Source: Cryobacterium algoricola
GTDB lineage: Bacteria > Actinomycetota > Actinomycetes > Actinomycetales > Microbacteriaceae
DNA length: 64,000 bases
NCBI RefSeq assembly: GCF_004402485.1
Contig: NZ_SOFG01000011.1
Location: 186,001 to 250,000, forward strand
Reading direction: 5' to 3'
The notes beneath the pieces were generated by a model. The model saw only the letters and a list, made by a program, of their open reading frames with translations, was not told where the DNA came from and did not search any database. Both the position numbers and the translations under genes were made by a program. Shown in pieces: positions 8,883 to 19,218 of this stretch. How positions within the stretch are numbered: position 1 is the first letter of the stretch; each line of letters begins with the position of its first letter.

Positions 8883-10001
8883 CTAGTTCGTTCGGTACGG
8901 CGCGACAACCACCTCGACGCGCTGGAATTCCTTCAACGTCGAATACCCGGTGGTCGCCATCGACCGGCGGAGTGCACCGACCAGGTTGGCGGTGCCGTCC
9001 GCGATCGGAGTCGGCCCGTAGAGGATGGTCTCGAGCGGGGCGACGGTGCCGACCTCGACGCGCTTGCCCCGGGGCAGCTGCGGGTGGTGCACCTCGGCGC
9101 CCCAGTGGAATCCGCCGCCGGGGGCATCCGTCGCCCTGGCCAGCGTGGTGCCGAGCATGACGGCGTCCGCGCCGCAGGCGAGCGCCTTGACGATGTCGCC
9201 GGAGGTGCTCAGGCCGCCGTCGGCGATGACGTGCACGTAGCGTCCGCCGGATTCGTCGAGATAGTCGCGGCGAGCGCCGGCGACATCGGCGACGGCCGTG
9301 GCCATCGGGGCGTGGATGCCGAGCGAGGCCCGCGTGGTCGAGGCCGCGCCGCCCCCGAAGCCGACGAGCACACCGGCAGCACCGGTACGCATCAAGTGGA
9401 GGGCCGCCGTGTAGGTGGCCGCACCGCCGACGATGACGGGAACGTCGAGCTCGTAGATGAACTTCTTGAGGTTGAGCGGCTCCTGGTTGAGCGAGACGTG
9501 CTCGGCGGACACGGTGGTGCCGCGGATGACGAAGAGGTCGACGCCGGCGGCGACGACGGTTTCGTACAGTTCCTGGGTGCGCTGCGGGGAGAGGGCTCCG
9601 GCGACGGTGACCCCGGCGGCGCGGATCTGGGCGAGCCGCGCGGTGACGAGCTCCGGCTTGATCGGCTCGGAGTACATCTCCTGCATGCGGGCGGTCGCAC
9701 GGTCGGCCGGCAGCTCGCGGATCTCGGCGAGGAGCGGTTCCGGGTCGTCGTAGCGGGTCCAGAGGCCCTCGAGGTCGAGCACACCGATGCCACCGAGCTG
9801 GCCCATCATGATCGCCGTCGTCGGCGACACCACGGAGTCCATCGGAGCGGCGAGGAACGGGATCGCGAATTCGTACGCGTCGATCGTCCAGCTGACGTTC
9901 ACGTCTTCCGGGTCGCGGGTGCGCCGACTGGGCACGACCGCGATGTCATCAAAGGCGTACGCGCGGCGAGCGCGCTTGGAGCGGCCGATCTCGATTTCCA
10001 T
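8883..10001 (-). CDS. guaB3: GuaB3 family IMP dehydrogenase-related protein
   Basis: 372 residues, an IMPDH/GMP reductase TIM barrel without the CBS pair, as in GuaB3 proteins. Typical phrases are FDDIAVVPSRRTRDP, APMDSVVSP, VIADGG and SMATTGYSTLKEFQ. The position of the catalytic Cys in true IMPDH (GSICTTR) reads GAASTTR here, with Ser221. Classical IMP oxidation is therefore doubtful. GuaB3 of other phyla has been reported to act as a GMP reductase, but that recollection should be checked. It lies upstream of glpD on the same strand. Confidence 0.9.
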   Translation of the reverse strand: MEIEIGRSKRARRAYAFDDIAVVPSRRTRDPEDVNVSWTIDAYEFAIPFLAAPMDSVVSPTTAIMMGQLGGIGVLDLEGLWTRYDDPEPLLAEIRELPADRATARMQEMYSEPIKPELVTARLAQIRAAGVTVAGALSPQRTQELYETVVAAGVDLFVIRGTTVSAEHVSLNQEPLNLKKFIYELDVPVIVGGAATYTAALHLMRTGAAGVLVGFGGGAASTTRASLGIHAPMATAVADVAGARRDYLDESGGRYVHVIADGGLSTSGDIVKALACGADAVMLGTTLARATDAPGGGFHWGAEVHHPQLPRGKRVEVGTVAPLETILYGPTPIADGTANLVGALRRSMATTGYSTLKEFQRVEVVVAPYRTN

Positions 10002-10107
10002 ACCCCCAGCTTAGGCGCAGCCCGTAACCGGAGGATGTGAACCACTAAGCTGGCGCAAATCCTGCAGGTGAGACCCGCAAACCTGCCCGATGCACCAGGA
10101 GCACCCG

Positions 10108-10800
10108 ATGTCGTCCGAAAAACCCACCGAGTCCGCGAAGCCCCGCCTCAACCTGATGTTCAGCAATCTCGAGCTCGTGATCGCGGTGCTCCTCGGCCTC
10201 GTCTCGATCGCCACGGCGTACGCGTCGTTCCAGGCGGCCCTCTACGACAGCCAGATGGCCGGGGCGTACACCAAGGGTTCGACCCAGTCGACCGAGGCGG
10301 AGTCGCTCTACCTCGAGGCCAACCAGCAGTTCCTGGAGGACACCCAGGTCTGGAACCGTCTCGCCGAGCTCGATATCGAGAAGGACAGCACGAATGCCGC
10401 GATCGCCGCGGACGCGACCGGGAAGTACGACACCCTGACCTTCCAGGCGGTTTCGACGGACTTCGCCGCGGCCATCGCCCGGGCCGACGCCGCCAACACG
10501 GCCGACGCCACGGTCTACCACAGCCCGCTCGACGACGAGGAATACCAGAGCACCCTGTTCGGTAGCTATGCGGAGGGGCAGGCGAAGTCGGTCGCGACGA
10601 TCAGCCAGGGCGACGAGTACAACAGCCTCAGCGACCGGCTCACCCTCAACACCGTGCTGATGTCCATCTCGCTCTTCCTGCTCGGCATCGCCGCCCTCGT
10701 GCGGCAGTTCAAGGTGCAGCTTGTGCTGATGTCGACCGGCGTGGTGATCTTCCTCGCCGCCGCCGCGCTGACCGCGGTGATCCCCTACGTCGGCCTGTAG
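10108..10800 (+). CDS. DUF4337-like membrane protein
   Basis: 230 residues. One helix lies near the N-terminus (about 19-42) and two near the C-terminus (about 174-195 and 202-225). They flank a roughly 130-residue Ala/Asp/Glu-rich domain that may form a coiled coil. This resembles DUF4337 proteins of unknown function. The ATG at 10108 is chosen over one at 10090 because AGGAG lies 6 nt before it. The next gene starts 11 bp downstream, so the two are probably cotranscribed. It is transcribed away from guaB3. Confidence 0.7.
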   Translation: MSSEKPTESAKPRLNLMFSNLELVIAVLLGLVSIATAYASFQAALYDSQMAGAYTKGSTQSTEAESLYLEANQQFLEDTQVWNRLAELDIEKDSTNAAIAADATGKYDTLTFQAVSTDFAAAIARADAANTADATVYHSPLDDEEYQSTLFGSYAEGQAKSVATISQGDEYNSLSDRLTLNTVLMSISLFLLGIAALVRQFKVQLVLMSTGVVIFLAAAALTAVIPYVGL

Positions 10801-10811
10801 CGGCGCGAGCC

Positions 10812-12746
10812 GTGCGAGCTGCACGTAAGGCTGTCGCGGCGGTTGCCGCGCTGGCGCTCCTGGCGAGCCTGGCCGCGTGCACGACCGGCGGCCCGGTCGC
10901 CCCGAACGGCGGTGACGGCCCGGCGGCCGGCAGCTGGACCGTGCTCACCTACTCGATCGCCGATACCGATCTCGAGCCGTTCATGATGGCCGACCTCGGT
11001 GAGATGGGCGAGGTCGGCTCGCACGACGGGCTCAACCTCGTCGCCCTCGTCGACCGCTCGGCGGACTACAGCACCGAACCCGTGCTCGGCCAGGCCGACT
11101 GGACCGGCGGGAAGCTCCTGCACGTGCTGCCGGGCGGCGCCGAGGTGATGGACGACCTCGGCCCCGTCGACACCGGCGACCCCGCCGTGCTCTCCTCCTT
11201 CATTACGCGCGGCATCACGGCGTTCCCCGCGGAACACTACGCCGTGATCATCTCCGACCACGGCGCATCCTGGCCGGGAGTCGGCGGCGACGAGTCTGCC
11301 GACGGTGACCCGCTGAGCCTCGCCGAGCTGAACGACGCGATCGGCAGCGGCCTGAGCGCCGCCGGCGTCGCGAAGCTCGACCTGCTCGGCTTCGACGCGT
11401 GCCTGATGGCGACCTACGAGGTCGCCAGCACCCTCGCACCGCGCGCGGACCGCCTGCTCGCCTCCCAGGAGCTCGAGCCAGGTCACGGCTGGAACTACAC
11501 CGCCCTCGAGCCTGCCGCACAAGGCGCCACCGTCGACGAACTCGGGTCAGCCCTGATCCAGGGGTTCCAGTCCCAGGCAGAGACCGAAGGGGACGCGGCA
11601 GAAATCACCCTCTCGCTCGTCGACCTCGGCAAGCTGCCGGCAGTGGATGCCGCACTCGCGGCCTTCAGCAACGGCCTGGTCGAGCGCGGGTCCGGCATCG
11701 CCCCCGTCGTGGGCCGCACCCTCGCCGGAACCCTCGGCTTCGGGCGCAGCCCCGATCCGGCCGAGGACTCCTTCATGGCCGACCTCGGCATCCTCGCCGG
11801 CGAGATCGGCCAGGGCGACACCGCGGAAGCCGACGCGGCCGGGACACTCGTGCGGGCGATCAGTTCAGCGGTAGTCGACAAGGTCGACGGCCAGTCCACC
11901 GCGGGTGCCACCGGGCTGTCGATCTACTTCCCACCCCAGAAGGCCTATTTCGCTGACGACTACCGGGCACTCGGCACCGCGGGCGGCTGGCTCGACTTCC
12001 TGACCTCCTACTACGCGGCCGGCGGTGCCATCCCCGGCGGAGAGAAGGCCCGGTTCACCGACAGTGGCGCCGAGATCTCCTTCGGCGCGGACGGCCTGAG
12101 CATCAGCGCCACGCTCGACCCGGCCGGGCTCGGGAACGCGGCGAGCGCATCCCTGCGATACGGCCTCATCGAGGCGGACGGCTCGGTCACCTACCTCGGC
12201 GAGCGACCGGCGACGGTGGATGCGGGCGGGTCCGGGCGGGTGCATGGGGGCTACGACCTCACCCAGCTCACCCTGGGCGACGGCACCGACACGACGCCCG
12301 CATACGCGCAGTTCGGCGACGACACGGGCGCTGCCGCGTCCGGACCCGGATCCGGATCCGTCACGGTCGACGTGCCGATGGCGTACTACTCGCCCGGTGA
12401 CGTTGCGGGAGAGACCTACCAGGACGTGCTCCTGAGCCTCACCCTCGACGGCGCGAGTGGAGAGATCCGCAACGAGACCTACTTCGCGTACGACGACAAG
12501 CTCGGCAGTTACGGCGAGCTCACCGCTGACCCGACCGGCATCATCGTGCCCGAGCGGCTCAACGTGCAGGGCGACGGCACCGAGAGCTGGGTCGGCACGA
12601 GCGACTACGGCCTCTACGCCGACCTCCCTGCCCTGCACTACGCCTTCGCCAGGCTCCCCTCCGGCAGCCGGCTGCGGATCGACCTGACCGTGACCGACTT
12701 CGGCGGCAACAGCGCCAGCGTGAGCGGCACGGCCACCGTCCCCTGA
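10812..12746 (+). CDS. clostripain-related (C11-like) cysteine peptidase lipoprotein
   Basis: 644 residues. A lipoprotein signal peptide ends in LLASLAACTT (lipid on C23), so the protein should be anchored outside the cell. The following domain has the C11/clan CD pair: a His in AVIISDHGASWPG and a Cys in LLGFDACLMATYEVA. The C-terminal half (from about residue 410) is beta-rich with no family I recognise. Clan CD peptidases often cut after Arg or Lys, but the substrate is unknown. The GTG start lies 11 bp after the DUF4337-like gene. Confidence 0.85.
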   Translation: MRAARKAVAAVAALALLASLAACTTGGPVAPNGGDGPAAGSWTVLTYSIADTDLEPFMMADLGEMGEVGSHDGLNLVALVDRSADYSTEPVLGQADWTGGKLLHVLPGGAEVMDDLGPVDTGDPAVLSSFITRGITAFPAEHYAVIISDHGASWPGVGGDESADGDPLSLAELNDAIGSGLSAAGVAKLDLLGFDACLMATYEVASTLAPRADRLLASQELEPGHGWNYTALEPAAQGATVDELGSALIQGFQSQAETEGDAAEITLSLVDLGKLPAVDAALAAFSNGLVERGSGIAPVVGRTLAGTLGFGRSPDPAEDSFMADLGILAGEIGQGDTAEADAAGTLVRAISSAVVDKVDGQSTAGATGLSIYFPPQKAYFADDYRALGTAGGWLDFLTSYYAAGGAIPGGEKARFTDSGAEISFGADGLSISATLDPAGLGNAASASLRYGLIEADGSVTYLGERPATVDAGGSGRVHGGYDLTQLTLGDGTDTTPAYAQFGDDTGAAASGPGSGSVTVDVPMAYYSPGDVAGETYQDVLLSLTLDGASGEIRNETYFAYDDKLGSYGELTADPTGIIVPERLNVQGDGTESWVGTSDYGLYADLPALHYAFARLPSGSRLRIDLTVTDFGGNSASVSGTATVP

Positions 12747-12767
12747 CCCGCACGGCCCGCGCTGTCG

Positions 12768-12824
12768 TGAGGTGTCGCAGATCGACGTTCGTTGCGCCCG
12801 CGAACCTCGATCTGCGACACCTCA
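12768..12824. repeat. intergenic palindrome, family A copy 1
   Basis: Arms of 24 bp (12768-12791 and 12801-12824) pair with one mismatch around a 9-nt loop containing GCGCCCG. The same palindrome occurs at 20304-20366. It lies between the peptidase and aminotransferase genes, close to the latter's start. Confidence 0.9.
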
Positions 12825-12875
12825 GCGAGGCAATCGATCGGTGCGCGCGTCGCACAGAAGGTGCAAGCTGCTGTC

Positions 12876-14018
12876 ATGGACATCGAAGCCGAACCACTGT
12901 CCCTGCTGCGCGAACGCACGAGCCTCAAGTGGCGCGCATTCCCCGACGACGTGCTGCCCCTCTTCGTCGCCGAACTCGACTACCCGCTCGCCGAGCCGAT
13001 CAGGGACGCCCTCTTCGAAGCCGTGCGGCGGAGCGACACCGGCTATGCGGCATCCGCTGCGCCGCTTGCCGACGCGTTCGCCGCCTTCGCCGCCCGGCGC
13101 TGGGGCTGGCACGTCGACCCCAGGCAGGTCGTCGCGACGAACGAGGTGGGCTCGGCCGTCGTCGAGGTGCTGCGGATGATCCTCGCGCCCGGCGACGAGG
13201 TCGTGATCACTCCGCCGGTGTACCCGCCGTTCTTCGACCTCGTGCCCGAGGCGGGCGGCCGCGTCATCGACGTGCCGCTGCTGCACGGGCAGACCGGCTG
13301 GACGCTCGACCTCGACGGCCTCGAGGCCGCGCTCCGGCGGGGCGCCCGCGCCGTGCTGCTCTGCAATCCGCAGAACCCGCTCGGCCACCCGCACGGCATC
13401 GAGGACCTCACGGCACTCGCCGAGCTCGCCGAACGGTACGGGGCCTTCGTGGTCAGCGACGAGGTGAACGCCCCGCTCACCTACAGCGCCGAGAGTTTCA
13501 CGCCGTACCTCACGGTGTCCCCCGCCGCGGCGCGGCACGGCGTCTGCGTGACGAGCGCGAGCACGGCCTGGAACCTCGCCGGCCTCACCTGCGCGCTCAT
13601 CGTCACGGCCTCCGAGCGAATGCGCCTGCTCACCTCCGCCCTGCCGCCCGGGATCCGCGAGCGCACCGGCCACCTCGGGCTGCTCGCGAGCACCGCGGCG
13701 TTCCGGTACGGCGGCCCGTGGCTCGACGCGGCGCGTACGGCGCTCGAGGAGAACCGCGGCCTGTTGGCCGGGCTCCTCGACGCACACCTCGGCGGTGTCG
13801 GCTACGAGCAGCCGCGGGCCGGCTACCTGGCCTGGCTGGACCTGCGCTCCCTCGGCTGGGGCGACGACCCGGCGGCCGTCGCCCTCGAGCGCGCGAAAGT
13901 CGCACTCATGCCCGGGCTGCTCTTCGGCGCTACGGGCGCCGGTTTCGCCCGGCTCAACTTCGGCTGCTCACCCGAGGTGCTCAGCGAGGCCGTGTCGCGG
14001 ATCGCCGCCGCGACCTGA
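12876..14018 (+). CDS. MalY/PatB-type aminotransferase homologue lacking the PLP lysine
   Basis: 380 residues, aligned throughout with the PatB/MalY class of fold-type I PLP enzymes (cystathionine beta-lyase-like). Conserved parts include DTGY, GDEVVITPPVYPPFF, NPQNPLG and the ring-nitrogen Asp in VVSDEVNAPL. The lysine that binds PLP in SASKAWNLAGL is Thr230 (codon ACG at 13563-13565), and the usual His of DEIHAPL is Asn. Normal PLP catalysis is therefore unlikely if the sequence is correct. The start is placed at the ATG at 12876, where homology begins; an in-frame GTG at 12861 is an alternative. The frame is intact. Confidence 0.85.
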   Translation: MDIEAEPLSLLRERTSLKWRAFPDDVLPLFVAELDYPLAEPIRDALFEAVRRSDTGYAASAAPLADAFAAFAARRWGWHVDPRQVVATNEVGSAVVEVLRMILAPGDEVVITPPVYPPFFDLVPEAGGRVIDVPLLHGQTGWTLDLDGLEAALRRGARAVLLCNPQNPLGHPHGIEDLTALAELAERYGAFVVSDEVNAPLTYSAESFTPYLTVSPAAARHGVCVTSASTAWNLAGLTCALIVTASERMRLLTSALPPGIRERTGHLGLLASTAAFRYGGPWLDAARTALEENRGLLAGLLDAHLGGVGYEQPRAGYLAWLDLRSLGWGDDPAAVALERAKVALMPGLLFGATGAGFARLNFGCSPEVLSEAVSRIAAAT

Positions 14019-14072
14019 GCCGCGCGCGGGCCCCGCGCCGCGGCATCCGCCACCCGCCACCCGCCGGGAGGC

Positions 14073-15767
<1,695 letters not shown>

Positions 15768-15827
15768 TTACCCGAGTTTTTTCCCCTCGACCACCCCGAG
15801 GCCCCGCCCGTTCACGGAGGTTACGTT

Positions 15828-17228
15828 TTGACACCATTCACGCAGCGAACCCGCACGGCAGGCCTCCTGTCGTCCCGGCGGATGCTCGCCGGTCTCCTTC
15901 TCATCGGAGTCGCCAGTCTGGGCCTGATGGGCCTCGGCGCGACCAGTGCTTCGGCCGCGACGGCCACGCCGACGACGAAGTGCGTCGCCGACGCGACGAC
16001 GGGCTGCATCCAGGGCACCATCAAGCAGTCCAACGGTGACCCGGCTGTCGGCGTCAAGCTGACCATCGCCGGCGGTGACGCCCCCGAGACGCTCACCACG
16101 GATGCCGCGGGCAAGTGGGGCGTGGCCATCACGGTCGCCGGCCCCTACACCGTGACCCTCGACACCACGACCCTGCCGAGCGGGGAGACGCTCGATCCGA
16201 GCGTCACCAACCCGGCCACCGTCACCGGCGGTTTGGGTCGCAACACGGGCACCATCTTCAAGCTCAGCGGCAGCGGCGGCAGTTCCAGCGGCTCGACCTC
16301 CGCGCCGACCACGGGCGACACGAGCGCGGCCACCGGCGGCTCCGTCACCTGGGAGCGTTTCCTCCAGCAGGCCGCGTCGGGCATCCGCCTCGGGCTGCTG
16401 CTCGCCCTCGCCTCCGTGGGCCTCTCGCTGATCTACGGCACGACCGGGCTGAGCAACTTCGCCCACGGCGAGCAGGTCACCCTCGGCGGACTGCTGGCCT
16501 TCGTGCTGGCCAACCAGCTCGGCCTCAACCTCTTCCTTGCCGCCTTCCTCACCGTCGTCGTCTGCGCGGCGACCGGGTACTTCCAGGACGCGCTGATCTG
16601 GAAACCGCTGCGCAAGCGCGGCCTGCCGAACACCCAGCTGATGATCGTGACCATCGGGCTCTCGATCGCGTTGCAGTACGCGTTCCAGTTCTTCATCGGC
16701 GCCAAGACCGTCCGGATCGACAAGGCCAACCCGGTCACCGTCGAAATCGGGCCGATCACCCTCTCGGTGCAGTCGCTCTGGGCGATGGGCATCGCCGTCG
16801 CGGTCATCATCCTCGTCGGGCTCTTCCTGCTCCGCTCCCGCATCGGCCGGGCCACCCGCGCCGTTTCGGACAACCCCTCGCTCGCCGCGGCCTCCGGTAT
16901 CGACGTCGACGCCATCATCCGCCTGGTCTGGACGGCCTCTGCCGGCCTCGCCGGCCTCGCGGGCGTGATGCTCGGCCTCGTGCTCAACGGCGTGAACTGG
17001 CAGACCGGCCTGCAGCTGCTGCTGCTGATGTTCGCCGCGGTCACCCTCGGCGGGCTCGGTACCGCGTTCGGCGCCCTCGCCGGCGCGATGATCATCGGCA
17101 TGGTCGTCGAGCTCACGAACCTCGTGCTGCCGGGTGACTTCAAGTACGCCACGGCACTGCTCATTCTCATCCTCGTCCTGCTCGTCAGGCCACAAGGCAT
17201 TTTCGGGCGCCGAGAGCGCATCGGTTAG
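15828..17228 (+). CDS. livH: branched-chain amino acid ABC permease LivH fused to a secreted N-terminal domain
   Basis: 466 residues. Residues 1-43 are a signal peptide ending in SASA. A carboxypeptidase-regulatory-like/Cna-B-like beta domain follows at about 51-148 with two Cys (C52, C60). A Gly/Ser/Thr linker (149-172) leads to the LivH permease (about 175-466), with the phrases GLSLIYGTTGLSNFAHGE and LGGLGTAFGALAG. The TTG at 15828 is chosen because GGAGG sits 7 nt upstream and the signal peptide starts there. It is the first gene of livHMGF. UrtB permeases also carry an N-terminal extracytoplasmic part, so the exact substrate (amino acid, urea or amide) is open. Confidence 0.9.
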   Translation: MTPFTQRTRTAGLLSSRRMLAGLLLIGVASLGLMGLGATSASAATATPTTKCVADATTGCIQGTIKQSNGDPAVGVKLTIAGGDAPETLTTDAAGKWGVAITVAGPYTVTLDTTTLPSGETLDPSVTNPATVTGGLGRNTGTIFKLSGSGGSSSGSTSAPTTGDTSAATGGSVTWERFLQQAASGIRLGLLLALASVGLSLIYGTTGLSNFAHGEQVTLGGLLAFVLANQLGLNLFLAAFLTVVVCAATGYFQDALIWKPLRKRGLPNTQLMIVTIGLSIALQYAFQFFIGAKTVRIDKANPVTVEIGPITLSVQSLWAMGIAVAVIILVGLFLLRSRIGRATRAVSDNPSLAAASGIDVDAIIRLVWTASAGLAGLAGVMLGLVLNGVNWQTGLQLLLLMFAAVTLGGLGTAFGALAGAMIIGMVVELTNLVLPGDFKYATALLILILVLLVRPQGIFGRRERIG

Positions 17229-17241
17229 GAAGGACAAGACC

Positions 17242-18231
17242 GTGAATGAATTTCTGACAACCCTGACGGCGATCGCCGCCTCCGCCTTCTCGCCATCGAC
17301 GGCGGCACTCGCCATCGCCGCCATCGGACTCAACATCCACTTCGGCTACACCGGGCTGCTCAACATGGGCCAGGCCGGGTTCATGCTCGTCGGCGCATAC
17401 GCCTTCGCCATCTCCATCGTCGCCGGGATCCCGTTGTTCCCCGCCGTGTTGATCGCACTCGTCGCCGCGGCGGTGTTCGCGCTCGTCCTCGGTGTCCCGA
17501 CGCTGAAGCTGCGCGGTGACTACCTCGCGATCGTGACGATCTCGGCCGCCGAGATCGTCCGGATGATCGGGCGCTCCTCGCTCCTCACCGACATCACCGG
17601 CGGTTCCAACGGCCTCACGGGCCAGAGCTACCGCGGCCCGTTCACCGACCTGTCCTTCCTCGGCGACGGCCAGACCACCCTCGGCCCGTTCACCTACGAC
17701 AACACCGGGTCGAACGGCTGGTGGGTCCGCCTCGTGGCGTGGTCCATCGTCGGGATCCTCTGCCTCTTCGTGTTCCTGCTGATGCGCAGCCCGTGGGGTC
17801 GCGTGCTCCGCGGCATCCGCGAAGACGAGGATGCGATCCGCAGCCTCGGCAAGAACGTCTACGCCTACAAGATGCAGGCGCTCATCCTCGGCGGCACCAT
17901 CGGAGCGCTCGGCGGCATCATCTACGTGCTGCCGGCATCCGTTCAGGCGGACAGCATGGGTCGGTCGATGACCTTCTTCGTGTGGACCGCGCTGCTGCTC
18001 GGCGGCGCCGCGACCGTGTTCGGGCCCGTGCTCGGCTCGATCATCTTCTTCGCCCTGCGCCTGTTCGTGCAGGGTATCGCCGGCCAGTTCGTGCCGGACA
18101 GCATCATGAACGGCCAGCAGGCCGAACAGTTCTCCTGGATTCTGATCGGTGTGGTGCTCATGCTCGTGGTCATCTTCAGACCCCAGGGTGTACTCGGCAA
18201 CAAGAAGGAGCTGAGCTTCAATGTCAACTGA
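17242..18231 (+). CDS. livM: branched-chain amino acid ABC permease LivM
   Basis: 329 residues with about ten membrane segments, the second permease of the Liv transporter. Family phrases: GLNIHFGYTGLLNMGQAGFM, LKLRGDYLAIVTISAAEI, and a C-terminal RPQGVLG. The GTG at 17242 has AGGAAGGA about 7 nt upstream. It starts 13 bp after livH and overlaps livG by 11 nt. Confidence 0.94.
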   Translation: MNEFLTTLTAIAASAFSPSTAALAIAAIGLNIHFGYTGLLNMGQAGFMLVGAYAFAISIVAGIPLFPAVLIALVAAAVFALVLGVPTLKLRGDYLAIVTISAAEIVRMIGRSSLLTDITGGSNGLTGQSYRGPFTDLSFLGDGQTTLGPFTYDNTGSNGWWVRLVAWSIVGILCLFVFLLMRSPWGRVLRGIREDEDAIRSLGKNVYAYKMQALILGGTIGALGGIIYVLPASVQADSMGRSMTFFVWTALLLGGAATVFGPVLGSIIFFALRLFVQGIAGQFVPDSIMNGQQAEQFSWILIGVVLMLVVIFRPQGVLGNKKELSFNVN

Positions 18232-19216
18232 TCTCGGAGTCACCCCCGCCCCGACGAAAGCCGCGGCCGCCGCCACGGCGAGCGTCGCCGCCGTCTCGCC
18301 CCTGCCCGGCGTCCCCAAGCCGGACCCGATCCTCGTCGTCGACAACATCGTGCGTCAGTTCGGCGGCATGACCGCCGTCAACGTGCCGCACCTCGAGGTG
18401 CAGCGCGGAATCATCACGGCCCTGATCGGACCGAACGGCGCGGGTAAGACCACGTTCTTCAACCTGATCACGGGCTTCGACAAGCCGAGCTCCGCCCCGC
18501 GCCTCATCGGCGGGCCGAAGTCCGACCATGCCGCCCGGTCGATGTTCAATGGGCGGTCCGTCAACAACATGGGAGCCGCGAAGGTCGCCCAGCGCGGCAT
18601 GGTGCGCACCTTCCAGCTGACCAAGGCGCTGTCCCGGCTCACCGTTCTCGAGAACATGCTCCTCGGCGCGAAGGACCAGCCGGGTGAGAACCTCTTCGCC
18701 GCGGTGATCAAGCCACTCTGGGCGGCCCGCGAACGGGAGATCACGCTGCAGGCCGAGGACCTCCTGCAGCGCTTCAAGCTTCTCGAGAAGAAGAACGACA
18801 TGGCCGGCAGCCTCTCCGGCGGCCAGAAGAAACTCCTCGAGATGGCGCGGGCGCTCATGAGCGAACCGACCATGATCATGCTCGACGAGCCGATGGCCGG
18901 GGTCAACCCCGCGCTCACCCAGTCGCTGCTCGGCCACATCAAGTCGCTCCGCGACGAGGGCATGACCGTCCTGTTCGTCGAGCACGACATGCACATGGTG
19001 CGGCACATCTCCGACTGGGTCGTCGTGATGGCCGAAGGCAAGGTCGTTGCGGAAGGCCCGTCGGCGACCGTCATGGACGACCAGGCCGTGATCGACGCCT
19101 ATCTCGGCGCGCACCACGACACCGACCTCGGCGACGACTCTCTCCTCACGGACGAAGTCGCGGAGGAACTGGCCAAAGAGGTCGAACTCGAAAACCGCAC
19201 GGAAGGCGACGCGTAG
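18221..19216 (+). CDS. livG: branched-chain amino acid ABC ATP-binding protein LivG
   Basis: 331 residues. The Walker A motif GPNGAGKTT lies near residues 69-77, the signature LSGGQKK near 205, and Walker B in IMLDEPMAG. Compared with typical LivG (about 255 residues) it has an Ala-rich N-terminal extension of about 38 residues and an acidic C-terminal extension of about 40. It would pair with LivF to energise LivHM. Confidence 0.94.
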   Translation: MSTDLGVTPAPTKAAAAATASVAAVSPLPGVPKPDPILVVDNIVRQFGGMTAVNVPHLEVQRGIITALIGPNGAGKTTFFNLITGFDKPSSAPRLIGGPKSDHAARSMFNGRSVNNMGAAKVAQRGMVRTFQLTKALSRLTVLENMLLGAKDQPGENLFAAVIKPLWAAREREITLQAEDLLQRFKLLEKKNDMAGSLSGGQKKLLEMARALMSEPTMIMLDEPMAGVNPALTQSLLGHIKSLRDEGMTVLFVEHDMHMVRHISDWVVVMAEGKVVAEGPSATVMDDQAVIDAYLGAHHDTDLGDDSLLTDEVAEELAKEVELENRTEGDA

Positions 19217-19218
19217 TC

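Noticed and set aside
6996..10040. 1014-codon plus-strand open frame opposite glpD and guaB3
   Set aside because: Shadow of two well-supported enzymes; no protein motif of its own.
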